Of a DNA stretch of 64,000 nt, positions 1 to 8,771 are shown one piece after another. The notes under the pieces are model-generated. The model searched no databases. It was not told where the DNA came from and was given only the letters and a program-made list of their open reading frames with translations. The DNA is from Locusta migratoria (lineage: Eukaryota; Arthropoda; Insecta; Orthoptera; Acrididae), in NCBI GenBank assembly GCA_026315105.1, contig CM048744.1, positions 974,714,221-974,778,220 of the forward strand, written 5' to 3'. The position numbers and the translations under genes are program-made. How positions within the stretch are numbered: position 1 is the first letter of the stretch; each line of letters opens with the position of its first letter.

Positions 1-57
1 CACTTTGAAGCAAATTAATGTTACTTTATTAATGAAACATGCAATAAACTTATACTC

Positions 58-259
58 AAAAATGTTCAAATGTTTGTAATTCTATCGGACCAAACTGCGT
101 GGTCATCAGTCCGTAGCTTACAAACTACTTAAACCTAGGTAAACTAACCTACGGACAAACACACACACCCATGCCCCAGGGAGGACTCGAACCTCCACGG
201 CGAGCAACCGTGCGCTCCGCAGCGAGACGCTTTAGACCGCTCGGCTACTCCACCGCGGC
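58..259 (-). mobile_element. tRNA-derived SINE, family S2
   Basis: On the reverse strand this begins with a tRNA-like head (A-box-like TAGCCGAGCGG, B box GGTTCGAGTCC), then a (GT)n-like spacer and the tail containing GACTGATGACCAC and ending near AAACATTTGAACATT. It is flanked by a perfect 11-bp target-site duplication, AACTTATACTC, at 47-57 and 260-270, so both ends are fixed. The class II tRNA-like head suggests a Leu- or Ser-type ancestor (inference). It would be transcribed by RNA polymerase III and mobilised by a LINE. Confidence 0.88.
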
Positions 260-270
260 AACTTATACTC

Positions 271-877
271 GACAGCATTTATAATGTAACGCTCTGTTTT
301 TCAGCTGTTATGCCACCACCTAGCACACAGATATAAACATGTCACTGTAAAAGTTTGTGGGTTCATAGATTTCAATTAGTGTATTACAATATGTCAGTTT
401 CCAAAATATCTGTTATGGTTTTAGTTGTAAATTGGCGTGAATTATTGCAGTTAAGTCGTTCTTAGATAAAATATGTGACACAAAAGTAATTCCTCAAGTT
501 TAGTTCTAAATTTTTTTTTTAATAATTGTTACACTCTATAATATAGTAGTTTGAAATCTTTTAATCAACAAAATTTCACATTTACATGGTACCGTATGTA
601 CCTGAATGCGTAACACCTGAAAACCGGTTTATTAAACAACAAAAATTGTAAAATATCGCACTATTGTCATGGGTGTTTCATCCATAATGTTCAAATATTG
701 CACCAAGTACTCACGGAACAGTCATTCAATGAAAAGTGAAGGCGATATGTAACAGTAATGTATAAACAAACCGTCATCTATCCTACTAAGCAAGCCGCTG
801 ATTGGCGTTGTTACAAAAATCTCGATTCGATTTAACGAATTTATGAAAATTCATCGTGAAGATTTCTCTTTTCCTCA
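271..877. other. AT-rich intergenic stretch, nothing recognised
   Basis: AT-rich sequence between a SINE and a Penelope-like fold-back. I see no coding potential, tRNA-like boxes or inverted repeats beyond short homopolymer runs. Confidence 0.5.
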
Positions 878-898
878 CAGTTGCACTATTTAGAAGTT

Positions 899-938
899 GG
901 TAACTAGTTTCGGACTTGTTCGTCCATTTTCAAACCAT
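899..938 (-). ncRNA. Decayed hammerhead-like motif, outer arm
   Basis: The reverse strand reads TTGAAAA, T, the hairpin GGAC/GTCC, GAAA, the palindrome ACTAGT, then T. The core differs from CTGANGA at two positions (C3 to T and G8 to A). The matching arm at about 2591-2632 carries the same two changes and has further lost the GAAA box. Probably inactive, but it suggests more than one hammerhead-like motif per terminal arm. Confidence 0.4.
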
Positions 939-948
939 ATGCGTTTTT

Positions 949-1177
949 CCAACCGTAACAATACACGTTATGAAACAAATGACTGATAAAATCTGTAGGT
1001 TGTCCACTGTTAAAACACGATTACATTGAAATTTAAAATAGGGTAAAATAGATGTTGCGTTCACGGGCGTCCATCAATTTTAACCTATTTTAAACTTCAA
1101 TGTAATCATGTTTTAACAGTGGACAACCTACATATTTCATCAGTCATTTGCTTCATGAAGTCTATTGTTACGTTTGG
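949..1177. repeat. MITE-like hairpin insertion
   Basis: Two near-identical inverted arms of about 85-90 bp (949 to about 1040, and about 1085 to 1177) surround a short loop. It interrupts the left arm of the Penelope-like element; the right arm lacks it, so it is a later insertion. It has no coding capacity. The termini resemble CCAAnCGTAACAATA. I could not fix a target-site duplication. Confidence 0.65.
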
Positions 1178-1255
1178 AATAACGCATATGAATTTGCTTT
1201 ACAGGTTTTGTCCGCCTTGAGCAAACACAAATGTTTTTTTTTTTTTTTTAATTTT

Positions 1256-1297
1256 TCCCAGACATGTTTCGCTGGCGTTGCAGCATCATCAGTGGGA
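1256..1297 (-). ncRNA. Hammerhead ribozyme-like motif (stem III palindrome ACATGT)
   Basis: Read on the reverse strand: stem I TCCCA, core CTGATGA, a T, stem II GCTG-loop-CAGC, GAAA, palindrome ACATGT, then C and the pairing strand TGGGA. Stem I is 5 bp and stem II 4 bp, and the GAAA box is intact. The 6-bp palindrome in place of a closed stem III fits the hammerhead variants of Penelope-like elements that cleave as dimers. The unpaired T between core and stem II is not in the canonical core as I know it. Confidence 0.75.
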
Positions 1298-1615
1298 TGT
1301 TTATTATCTGTCAAATTAACAGTAGAATGATTATTACTTTTTACATTAACAGTGAAAATTACAGGTAATTGTGAGACTACTATACATAGTTTATTATTTT
1401 CATAGGTATGCTAGGCCTACCTTAATACCATATGTTGCTATGTTTGTGGTTTTTCCACTCACAAAATGTCTCTGATAGGTTTTGACAGTTTGTCATCTGC
1501 AAACCAAAACGTGTGTATTTAATGAGGTGAATAGTTCAATTGTAAATATCGGGATTTTTACGAAAATACTGGGCGTAGTTTTTGTGTTTGTGTTTCTGAT
1601 ACACAGAACACAGAA

Positions 1616-1866
1616 GAGCACTAAAAAGCAATAGTCATTCCACATTTGCAGAACACCTCATAAACATGAACCACAAACCAACTGACATAAATACTGATCT
1701 AAAGATTCTGAAATATAGCAAAAGCCTCCCACAAAAATTAACAATCGAAGAGAACTACCATATACAGAAAGCCATAATAGAAAGAAAAGAAATAATAAAC
1801 GAATACACAGCCCTCTGCAACGGAACCATATTTTCTGCCCTCAAAGAACTTACAGAAAACTTATAA
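1616..1866 (+). pseudogene. Penelope-like element protein, C-terminal remnant
   Basis: The frame reads SHSTFAEHLINMNHK, then an L-K-I-L stretch, LTIEENYHIQKA and NEYTALCNGTIF, and stops at 1866. An F/Y-A-x-H-L...NH segment followed by a 'TIEE..EIYK'-type tail is typical of the end of the GIY-YIG endonuclease part of Penelope-like proteins. Only about 80 codons remain; the reverse transcriptase is missing. It lies exactly between the inverted arms, so it belongs to the same element. A (CA)n tract follows at 1868-1886. Confidence 0.6.
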
Positions 1867-2426
1867 ACACACACACACACACACACTAAAACGAAAACAA
1901 CATGATTCGAAACTCCCGCCTCCACCACAGTCAGCTGTTCCTAACACTACTCCCAGAATTCAACTGCCCACCATCTTGTCTTCATAACATAAACATTGAG
2001 TGAAAGTGAAAGTGACACAGTGCCTGTCCACAACACGTAAAACAGCGGATATCCACCAAAGTAAGTGACAATAACTTGTTATAAACACTTAGACATTTTG
2101 TTATAGAAGCAGTAGCTACAATAAAATCAAACCAAAACACAAAAACTACGCCCAGTATTTTCGTAAAAATCCCGATATTTACAATTGAACTATTCACCTC
2201 ATTAAATACACACGTTTTGGTTTGCAGATGACAAACTGTCAAAACCTATCAGAGACATTTTGTGAGTGGAAAAACCACAAACATAGCAACATATGGTATT
2301 AAGGTAGGCCTAGCATACCTATGAAAATAATAAACTATGTATAGTAGTCTCACAATTACCTGTAATTTTCACTGTTAATGTAAAAAGTAATAATCATTCT
2401 ACTGTTAATTTGACAGATAATAAACA

Positions 2427-2468
2427 TCCCACTGATGATGCTGCAACGCCAGCGAAACATGTCTGGGA
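2427..2468 (+). ncRNA. Hammerhead ribozyme-like motif (stem III palindrome ACATGT)
   Basis: Inverted twin of the motif at 1256-1297, identical in every core position: TCCCA, CTGATGA, T, GCTG/CAGC hairpin, GAAA, ACATGT, C, TGGGA. Because the two arms face opposite ways, a transcript of either strand carries one motif in the sense orientation. The predicted cleavage site is after the C that follows ACATGT. Confidence 0.75.
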
Positions 2469-2657
2469 AAAATTAAAAAAAAAAAAAAAACATTTGTGTT
2501 TGCTCAAGGCGGACAAAACCTGTAAAGCAAATTTATTTGTAAGCAAACACGGTAATTGAAGAGCTTTCAAACCCCAAGATGAATAACGCATATGGTTTGA
2601 AAATGGACGAACAAGTCCGTAACTCGTTACCAACTGTGACAATAGTGCAACTGTGAC

Positions 2658-3016
2658 GAAAAAATAAAAAATAAATGGTATTCATTAACCAATGTAGTCC
2701 AATTTTGTATACATATTAAAAATATATAGGTTATTTCTGTGCAATTTTCAATAGAGTATTTTGTTTAATTATGTTACGTAGAACGTAGTAACGAATAAAA
2801 TTCAAACACACATCGATTTTTTATGGATATAGAATATAAATTTCGCCAGCGCTAAGCGGGCGGGTCGCTAATGAGTAAATAAATATTTTTGTCTCAGCTG
2901 CTTATAAGTGTTTCGACGAAATAACATAAACACTGCAAGTCTTAATTCTCCCCTGAATGTCGCCGAGCTGCGTCGGCGCCCTTGTGAATACCGATGGTGC
3001 AGAACGGTCGCTGAAT
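2658..3016. other. AT-rich spacer, nothing recognised
   Basis: AT-rich sequence with a short GC-rich patch near 2847-2870. No repeat or coding feature is supported. Confidence 0.5.
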
Positions 3017-3028
3017 GTTAAGGACGGG

Positions 3029-3226
3029 GCCGGCCGCAATGGCCGAGCGGTCTGCGGCGCGCCAGTCACAGTTTGCACGTCCGCTACGGTCGGGGATTCG
3101 AATCCCCCATCGGCCATGGAAGTTTGTGGCGTCTTTAGTATAAGGTAGTTCATAAGTAGTTTGTAAGTTTAGGGACTGATGACCCCGCAGTTAAGTCCCT
3201 TAAGCTTAACAAACATTTCAACATTT
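3029..3226 (+). mobile_element. tRNA-derived SINE, family S1
   Basis: Head GGCCGGCCGCAATGGCCGAG (A-box-like TGGCCGAGCGG), B-box-like GATTCGAATCC, the linker CATGGAAGTTTGTGGCGTC, then the tail with GACTGATGACCCCGCAGTTA ending in AACATTT. The 12-bp duplication GTTAAGGA(C/T)GGG at 3017-3028 and 3227-3238 has one mismatch. This is the commonest repeat in the window. Confidence 0.9.
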
Positions 3227-3394
3227 GTTAAGGATGGGACGCTGTTCTAAACGTACTTGAATGACCCGTTGTCAATTAAATTCCGTGTCATTCGCAACCT
3301 GACGCTCAACAGCACCACAAAACGCACCACTGGTTAATCATTCCACTAGCGCGTGATGTTCTCGACCTGGAGGCCACGCCTACCTACTCCTATA

Positions 3395-3855
3395 TTAAAG
3401 AAAGGCAAAATAACAGGTCCATATCCACATCTGTGCGACTGGATTCGTGATTTCCTGTCAGAAAGGACACAGTACGATGTAATTGACGGGACGTCATCCG
3501 GTACAACAGACATGTCATCTGGCGTTCCCCAAGGAAGTGTTGTAGGGTCACTAATGTTCCTAATGTTTATAAACAATTTACGAGGCAATGCGAGCAGGTG
3601 TCTTGGACTGTTCGTGGATGATGTATTGGTTTATCGGTTATTAAAGTCACCAGAAGATCAAAAGCAACGGCAAAATGATTTAGATATCTGCATGGTACGA
3701 AAATTGTCAAGAGGCCCTAAACAATGAGAAGTGTTTAGTCATCCAAATGAGTACTAAAAGAAATCTGTTAAACTTCATTTACGCAATCAATGTCAAATCT
3801 AAAGGCCGTAAATTCAACGAAATATCTACGAATAATGAAATTGCAAAACATAGTT
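3395..3855 (+). mobile_element. LINE B (CR1/Jockey-like) fragment, reverse transcriptase middle
   Basis: The open frame at 3353-3727 contains CDWIRDFLSERTQ, then SGVPQGSVVG and FINNL. These are the palm motifs of non-LTR reverse transcriptases in the CR1/Jockey group. The catalytic FADD box has become FVDD. The frame breaks near 3700-3727 before the NEKC..IHMSTKRN region. No 5' or 3' end is present. Confidence 0.75.
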
Positions 3856-3922
3856 TCCTATCGGAAAGTCAGCGAACTGGTTATACATTTCAGAAATGAA
3901 AATTACACTCACGTTCGCAAAA

Positions 3923-3969
3923 GGGTGACCGGTTTCGATCTACTGTGAGATCATCATCAGACCGATTCG
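3923..3969 (-). ncRNA. Hammerhead ribozyme-like motif (stem III palindrome ACCGGT)
   Basis: The reverse strand reads GGT, CTGATGA, T, stem II GATCT/AGATC (5 bp), GAAA, palindrome ACCGGT, C, then ACC. All core bases are intact and stem I can form 3 bp. Confidence 0.7.
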
Positions 3970-4028
3970 TCGTTGATGCTGAGGCGATGAGGATACGGTG
4001 ACTGCTCCCTCATCGCCTCGGCAACAAC

Positions 4029-4074
4029 GAATCGGTCGGATGATGATCTCATTGTACATCGAAACTGGTCACCC
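4029..4074 (+). ncRNA. Decayed hammerhead-like motif
   Basis: Inverted partner of 3923-3969. The core CTGATGA has become CGGATGA, and the palindrome ACCGGT has become ACTGGT. The GAAA box and part of stem II remain. Probably inactive. Confidence 0.5.
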
Positions 4075-4076
4075 TA

Positions 4077-4130
4077 TCTTTTATATATAAAGCAGAGTGT
4101 CCGTATTTTTGTGTGTTTGTTTGTTAGTAC
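4077..4130 (+). mobile_element. Helitron-like 5' end fragment
   Basis: Begins TCTTTTATATATAAAGCAGA and continues GTGTCCGTATTTTTGTGTG, matching the 5' end of the Helitron at 16058-16926. It is truncated where the LINE A 3' end begins at 4131. Confidence 0.55.
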
Positions 4131-5655
4131 CTGTTGTTGTTGTGGTATTCAGTCCGGAGACTGGTTTGATGCAGCTCTCCACAATACCCTATCCTGAGCA
4201 AGCCTCTTCATCTCCACATAAGAACGGCAACCTACATCTGTCTGAATCTGATAACTATATCCATCTCTTGGTCTTCCTCTGCGGTTTTTACCCCACACAT
4301 TTCCCTCCAAAGCGGAATACACAATTCCTTGATGTCTAAGAATGTGTCCTACCAATCTCTCCCTTCTTCTAGACAAGGTATGCCCGAAATTTCTTGTCTC
4401 CCCAATTCTGTTCAGTACCTCCTCATTAGTTACGCGATCCACCCACCTAATCTTCAGCATTCTTCTGTAGCACCACATTTTAAAATCCTCAAACCTCTTC
4501 CTGTCCGCACTGTTTATCGTCCATGTTTCACTCTCATACAAGGAAACACTCCATACAAATGCCTTCATAAAGGACTTCCTTAGGCTTAAATCAATATTCG
4601 ATGTTAACAAATTTCTCTTTTCCAAGAACGTTTTTCTACCCATTGCCATTCTGCATTTTATATGCGACCATCATTTGTTATTTTACTGCCTAAGTATCAA
4701 AACTCATCTACCTCCTTTATTGCTTCGTTACCTAATCTAATTCCTTCAGCATCACCCGATTTTCTTAGACTGCACTACATTACCCTAGTTTTGCTCTTGT
4801 TAATGTTCATCTTATATGCACCTTTCAGCACACTGTCCATTCAGTTGAATTGCTCTTCCAGGTCCTTTGCTGTCTCTGACACAATTACTATGTCGTCGGC
4901 GAAACGCAATGTTTTTAATTCTTCGCCCTGATCTTTAATTCCTTCTCCAAATTTTTCCTTGCTTTCTTTTATAGTTTGTTCAATGTACAAATTGAATAAC
5001 ATTTGAGAAAGGCTACAACCCTGTCTTACTCCCTTTCCAACTACTGTATCTCTTTCATGCCCTTCAACTCTTACAACCGCTGTCTGTTTTTGTACAAGTT
5101 GTAAATAACCTTACGCTCCCTATATTTTACTCCTGCATGCTTCAGAACTTGAAAGAGTTTATTCCAATCAACATTGTCAAAAGCCTTCTCCAAATCTACA
5201 AAAGCTAGAAATGTAGGTTTTCCTTTTCTTAATCTATCTTCTAGGATAAGCCGTAAAGTGAGTATTGCCTCCCGTGTTCCTACATTTCTCCTGAACCCAA
5301 ACGGATCTTCCCCGAGGTCGGCTTCTACCAGCTTTTCCATCCTTCTGTAAATAATTCGTGTTAATATTTTGCAACCATGGCTTATTAAACTGATGGTTCT
5401 TTAGTTTTCACACCTGTCTGCACCTGCTTTCTTAGGGATGGGGATTATAACACTTTTCTTAAAGTCTGAGGGTATTTCACTTGTCTCATACATCTTACAT
5501 ACCAGGTGAAACAATTTTGTCATGGCTGGTTCTCCCAGAGACTTCAGTAGCTCTGAGGGAATATCATCTACTCCAGGGGCCTTGTTCCGACTTAGGCCTT
5601 TGAGTGCTCTGTCAAGTTCATCTCTCAGTATAGTATCTCCTATTTCATCCTCATC
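4131..5655 (-). mobile_element. LINE A (RTE-like), 3' half, decayed
   Basis: Reverse-strand frames, 5' to 3' in the element: 5730-5401 (KAPGVDDIPSELLK, then the PKK segment), 5340-5071 (DPFGFRRNVGTREAIL, FVDLEKAFDNVDW), a FADD catalytic box near 4880-4915 (LRFADDIVI), and 4649-4149 (LYESETWTINSADRK, CYRRMLKIRWVDRVTNEEVL, GHILRH). Domain order and the GSETWT-like C-terminus fit an RTE-type reverse transcriptase. Frameshifts separate the pieces and the endonuclease half is missing. The 3' end has the GTT-repeat typical of this family. Confidence 0.85.
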
Positions 5656-5775
5656 TAATCTAATTCTATTCGAGAATGGAATGGGAGATAAATAGTATAA
5701 TGGTGGTTCGACGAATGCTCTGCCAGGCACTTAAATGTGATTAGCAGTGTATCCCATGTAGATGTAGATCTCTTG
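5656..5775 (+). mobile_element. LINE B 3' end fragment
   Basis: The 3' untranslated end of LINE B: the GAGAATGGAATGGGAGATAA segment, the CTCTGCCAGGCACTTAAATG segment, and the terminal ATGTAGATGTAGAT repeats. The same end occurs at 8772-8860 and 18095-18145. It abuts the 5'-truncated end of LINE A. Confidence 0.75.
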
Positions 5776-5805
5776 CGCGCGTCGTTTAGTAATGATGGTG
5801 TGCTC

Positions 5806-6054
5806 AGCCGCCACTTTTGTCATGCTTGGCCTCACAGGTCCCCAGACCTCAGTCCGTGCGATTATTGGCTTTAGGGTTACCTGAAGTCGCAAGTGTATCG
5901 TGATCGACCGACATCTCTAGAGATGCTAAAAGACAACATCCGACGCCAATGCCTCACCATAACTCCGGACATGCTTTACAGTGCTGCTCACAACATTATT
6001 CCTGAATTACAGCTATTGTTGAGGAATGATGGTGAAATATTGAGCATTTCCTGA
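5806..6054 (+). pseudogene. Tc1/mariner-superfamily transposase, C-terminal remnant
   Basis: The frame reads CHAWPHRSPDLSPCDYWL, a stop codon where the family has W, then GYLKSQVYRDRP and a helical tail ending at a TGA. The R-S-P-D-L-S-P-C-D block with WGYLK is the third catalytic region of DDE transposases of this superfamily. At least one in-frame stop inactivates it. The following AT-rich stretch to about 6280, ending in a TTTTTGATCACCC-like terminus, may be the 3' end of the same transposon. Confidence 0.7.
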
Positions 6055-6284
6055 AAAGAACATCGTTTTTGCATTGTCTTAATTTGTTATGCTAATTATT
6101 GCTTATCTGATCAGATGAAGCGCCATCTGTTAGACATGTTTTGAACTTTGTTTTTTATTGGTTTTAATAAAAACCCATGTCATTCCAAGCGTGTGTGTCA
6201 ATTTTTACCTCTCTATCTACATTATTCCGTGGTTTATTAAGTTTTCAAATTTACACTGACTTTTTGATCACCCGATACATGGAA

Positions 6285-6780
6285 ACTGGTCACGCAGAGT
6301 GTCTGTATGTTTGTGTGTTTGTTCGTGAGTGCGTAATCCATACAAAGATACAGTTTTGTACTAATTTTTATGACATTTTGCACACGTAATCTTTAATCCA
6401 TGAGGACGGTCGCTGTAAGTATAAGGATCTCGTACAACACATAATTCACGAGATATAACGTCATAAACAATGATATGTGAGAAAAACTGCTGTATTACGC
6501 GACCATGTCACACATTTCCTCCTAAAGTACAGGACCGATTTCAACCAAATTTGGTATACTTCTTCCTTACCGTACGGTACCAATTCTTTAATAGTAAGAA
6601 GCACATACGATACATGGTTCAGGAGATATAACGTCATAAACAATAGGAGTTGCAAGAAATTGGCACATAATGTGACGAGACGTTATGAATACCGTATATG
6701 AGAACGAGTTTACTCAGCGACTTGCAACAAACATTAAACAACATTTCGGACCTTTGTTGAACTTTTTATCGCTGGCAATC
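6285..6780 (+). mobile_element. Helitron-related interior fragment
   Basis: Carries the series seen in the Helitron at 16058-16926: GCAGAGTGTCTGTATGTTTG, the 'AATCCATGAGGACGGTCGC' segment, CACGAGATATAACGTCATAA twice, and the closing 'AACTTTTTATCGCTGGCAA'-type segment. It lacks a clear Helitron 5' TC or 3' CTAG end, so it is a truncated relative. Confidence 0.5.
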
Positions 6781-6785
6781 AAGGT

Positions 6786-6974
6786 AATGTTTGTTAAGCT
6801 TATGGGACTTAATTACGGGGTCATCAGTACCTAAACTTACAAACTACTTATCTAGTACCTTATACTAAGGACGGCACAAATATCCATACCCGAGGGGGGA
6901 TTCTAACCCGCGACCGTAGTGGCCGTGCAGACCGTGACTGGAGCGCCTCAGTCCCCTCGACCACCGCGGCCGGC
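6786..6974 (-). mobile_element. tRNA-derived SINE, family S1
   Basis: Reverse-strand copy: head GCCGGCCGCGGTGGTCGAG and a decayed B box (GGTTAGAATCC) near 6893-6910, with the tail toward 6786. I see no convincing target-site duplication. Confidence 0.85.
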
Positions 6975-7051
6975 AGTACCAAGTTAAAATTACGAAATAG
7001 GGGCGCTACAAACATAGCGTGCGACTTGTGAGGATTTGAGACGGACGAGAG

Positions 7052-7180
7052 GCGAGCACGGGTGGCCAAGTGGTTAAGGCGACCGCTGGTCCGAAGCGGG
7101 AGACCCGGGTTCGATTTCCGGTCCAGCTCACATTTTCACTTGTCGCCATTGCTTAATATCAATGCCCAAATGCTTCCACT
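7052..7180 (+). mobile_element. tRNA-like SINE, family S6
   Basis: A tRNA-like head (TGGCCAAGTGGTTAAGGCG, then GGTTCGATTTCCGGTC) is followed by a CATTTTCACTTGTCGCCATT segment. A related head followed by AAATTTTCATATCTCACCA lies at 55795-55885. It has no clear end, so treat the 3' boundary as approximate. A real tRNA gene is unlikely, because the acceptor arms do not pair well. Confidence 0.55.
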
Positions 7181-7253
7181 GTCAATCCTTTCTTTCCTAT
7201 CCTTCTTCCTTCCCTTCGTTTATCATTTGCAAGTGCTATTTGGCTGCGAAGCA

Positions 7254-7301
7254 GGTGTGGTGTCTGTTCTTTCGGACGTCCGAAAGAACAGACACCACAC
7301 C
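7254..7301. repeat. Perfect 48-bp palindrome
   Basis: Two 24-bp arms with no loop, meeting at GGAC/GTCC (7274-7281). Every base pair matches. It lies just upstream of the S3 inverted pair and may be a hairpin module of a larger repeat. Confidence 0.9.
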
Positions 7302-7326
7302 AATACGATAAATATATAGATTACTG

Positions 7327-7657
7327 AATGAAACTTTCACTCTGCAGCGGAGTGTGCGCTGATACGAAACTTCCTGGCCCATTAAAATTGTGTGCCGGAA
7401 CCGGGACTCGAACCTGGGACCTTTGCCTTTCGCGGGAAAGTGCACCACCGACTGTGCTATCCCGACACGACTCACGATGGCGCCTCACAACTTTACTTCC
7501 GCCAGTACCTCGCCTCCTACTTTCCAAACTTCACAGAAGCTCTCCTGCGAAACATGCAAGACTGGAAGAAAGGATATGGTGGACACATGGCTTAGCCACA
7601 GCCTAATCTGCCAGGACGTTTCATATCAGCGCACACTCCGCTGCAGTTTCATTCTGG
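7327..7657 (-). mobile_element. tRNA-derived SINE, family S3, first half of inverted pair
   Basis: On the reverse strand it has the tRNA-like B box GGTTCGAGTCCCGGTTCCGG and an A-box-like TAGCACAGTCGG, flanked by an ATTTTAAT...CCAGGA segment and a GGCGAGGTACTGGCGGAAGT body. It is flanked on both sides by the 'CACTCTGCAGCGGAGTGTGCG' type module. Joined head to head with the copy at 7655-7919. Confidence 0.8.
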
Positions 7658-7919
7658 AAACATCCCTTAGGCTGTGACTAAGCCATGTCTCCACCATATC
7701 CTTTCTTCCAGGAGTGCTAGTCTTGCGAGGTTAGCAGGAGAACTTCTGTGAAGTTTGGAAAGTAGGAGGCGAGGTACTGGCGGAAGTAAAGTTGTGAGGC
7801 GGCATCGTGAGTCGTGTCGGGGTAGCTCAGCGGTAGAGCGCTTGTCCGCGAAAGGCAAAGGTCCCAGGTTCGAGTGCCGGTTCCGGCACACAATTTTAAT
7901 CTGCCAGGAAGTTTCATAT
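7655..7919 (+). mobile_element. tRNA-derived SINE, family S3, second half of inverted pair
   Basis: Forward copy: CTGGAAACATCCCTTAGGCT start, the AGGAGGCGAGGTACTGGCGG body, then the tRNA-like part TAGCTCAGCGGTAGAGCG and GGTTCGAGTGCCGGTTCCGG, ending ATCTGCCAGGAAGTTTCAT. The tRNA-like part can fold with an anticodon-type loop CGCGAAA, but it lacks T33, so a functional tRNA is unlikely. Confidence 0.82.
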
Positions 7920-8384
7920 ACATTACTGACCTCGAAAACCCAAACAAAAATATTCCATTCTTTCGTACGAATTTAACCTATCGAGCCACCAGAGCACTTT
8001 ATCGTGGAGACGCGTTCTTGCTTAAAGATGTGGGGCCGGTGTCTGGGCTAATGAGGAGCGTGCGGCAGGAAAAAGCGGCGCAGGCGCTAGGCGGAGCGAT
8101 ACGGCGCGCCCTCACAAGAAGCGTGCCCTGGCCCTGCCGGCTGTTCTCGCAGCCCAGCACCCTGTAATGACCGCCGGCTGAGATACGGCCACCGCCGGTC
8201 GCTGCTAATAGCGGCGCGGCCGCACTGCGACACAGTGCCACAGGCGGGCTGCACGCCTCCAGTGCTCAGCCTAATGTCCACCTCCTCCTAAACATCCATC
8301 TCTCCCTGTACAATTATGATAAAATCAATAGTGGGTCTCTTTAAAAGAAATATGTACACTGTAATGGAATGGACAAAAGTTGAT
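7920..8384. other. GC-rich unassigned stretch
   Basis: Includes a GC-rich patch at about 8030-8280, rich in CpG and containing GGCGCG-type motifs, among AT-rich flanks. No domain is recognisable in any frame. It could be low-copy host sequence or part of an unrecognised repeat. Confidence 0.4.
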
Positions 8385-8432
8385 AAATGGAGCATGTTTA
8401 CGATAAACACGCTGCACCTGTAACATCTACAT

Positions 8433-8624
8433 GCCGGCCGCGGTGGCCGAGGGGACTGAGGCGCTTCAGTCACGGTCTGCACGGCCACTACGGTCGGGGA
8501 TTCGAATCCCCCCTCGGGCATAGATATTTGTGCCCGTCCTCAGTCTTAGCTAGCTCATAAGTAGTTTGTAAGTTTAGGGACTGATGACCCCGTAGTTAAG
8601 TCCCTTAAGCTTAACAAACATTTG
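8433..8624 (+). mobile_element. tRNA-derived SINE, family S1, inside a LINE B-type 3' end
   Basis: Full S1 with A box and B box. The 11-bp duplication AACATCTACAT at 8422-8432 and 8625-8635 is exact. The flanking sequence (8385-8432 and 8625-8700, with ATGGCAGAGGGTTAATCG) is the 3' end of a LINE B-like element, so the SINE inserted into its terminal repeats. Confidence 0.9.
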
Positions 8625-8771
8625 AACATCTACATCTACAGCAACATAAATAATCTGCAAGCCGCACTGAATTGTATGGCAGAGGGTTAATCGGACCACT
8701 TTCATGATATAAATATCAACATACAATACCTTGAGACATCATTGTCTCTTTATACCAAAGGTATTAAACAT

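Larger units (their letters stand above)
878..2657. mobile_element. Penelope-like element with inverted terminal arms
   Basis: A fold-back of about 1.8 kb. The outer arms match as inverted copies near 878-945 and 2583-2657, and the inner arms at about 1187-1585 and 2143-2540 (about 400 bp each). The centre holds a decayed reading frame like the C-terminal tail of Penelope-like reverse transcriptase/GIY-YIG proteins. Each inner arm carries a hammerhead-like motif in opposite orientation. Penelope-like elements often carry direct or inverted terminal copies (pLTRs) with hammerhead motifs, so I read this as a 5'-truncated copy. The left arm is interrupted by a separate 229-bp hairpin at 949-1177. 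Confidence 0.75.
3913..4076. repeat. Hammerhead-bearing hairpin
   Basis: Inverted repeat of about 70-bp arms around a GC-rich centre near 3975-4020. Each arm carries a hammerhead-like motif in opposite orientation (3923-3969 reverse, 4029-4074 forward). It directly precedes a Helitron-like 5' end. Confidence 0.7.

Noticed and set aside
7850..7895. Possible real tRNA gene (GCTCAGCGGTAGAGCG with GGTTCGAGTGCC)
   Set aside because: The body continues into S3 SINE sequence on both sides, the anticodon loop lacks T33, and copies repeat elsewhere.
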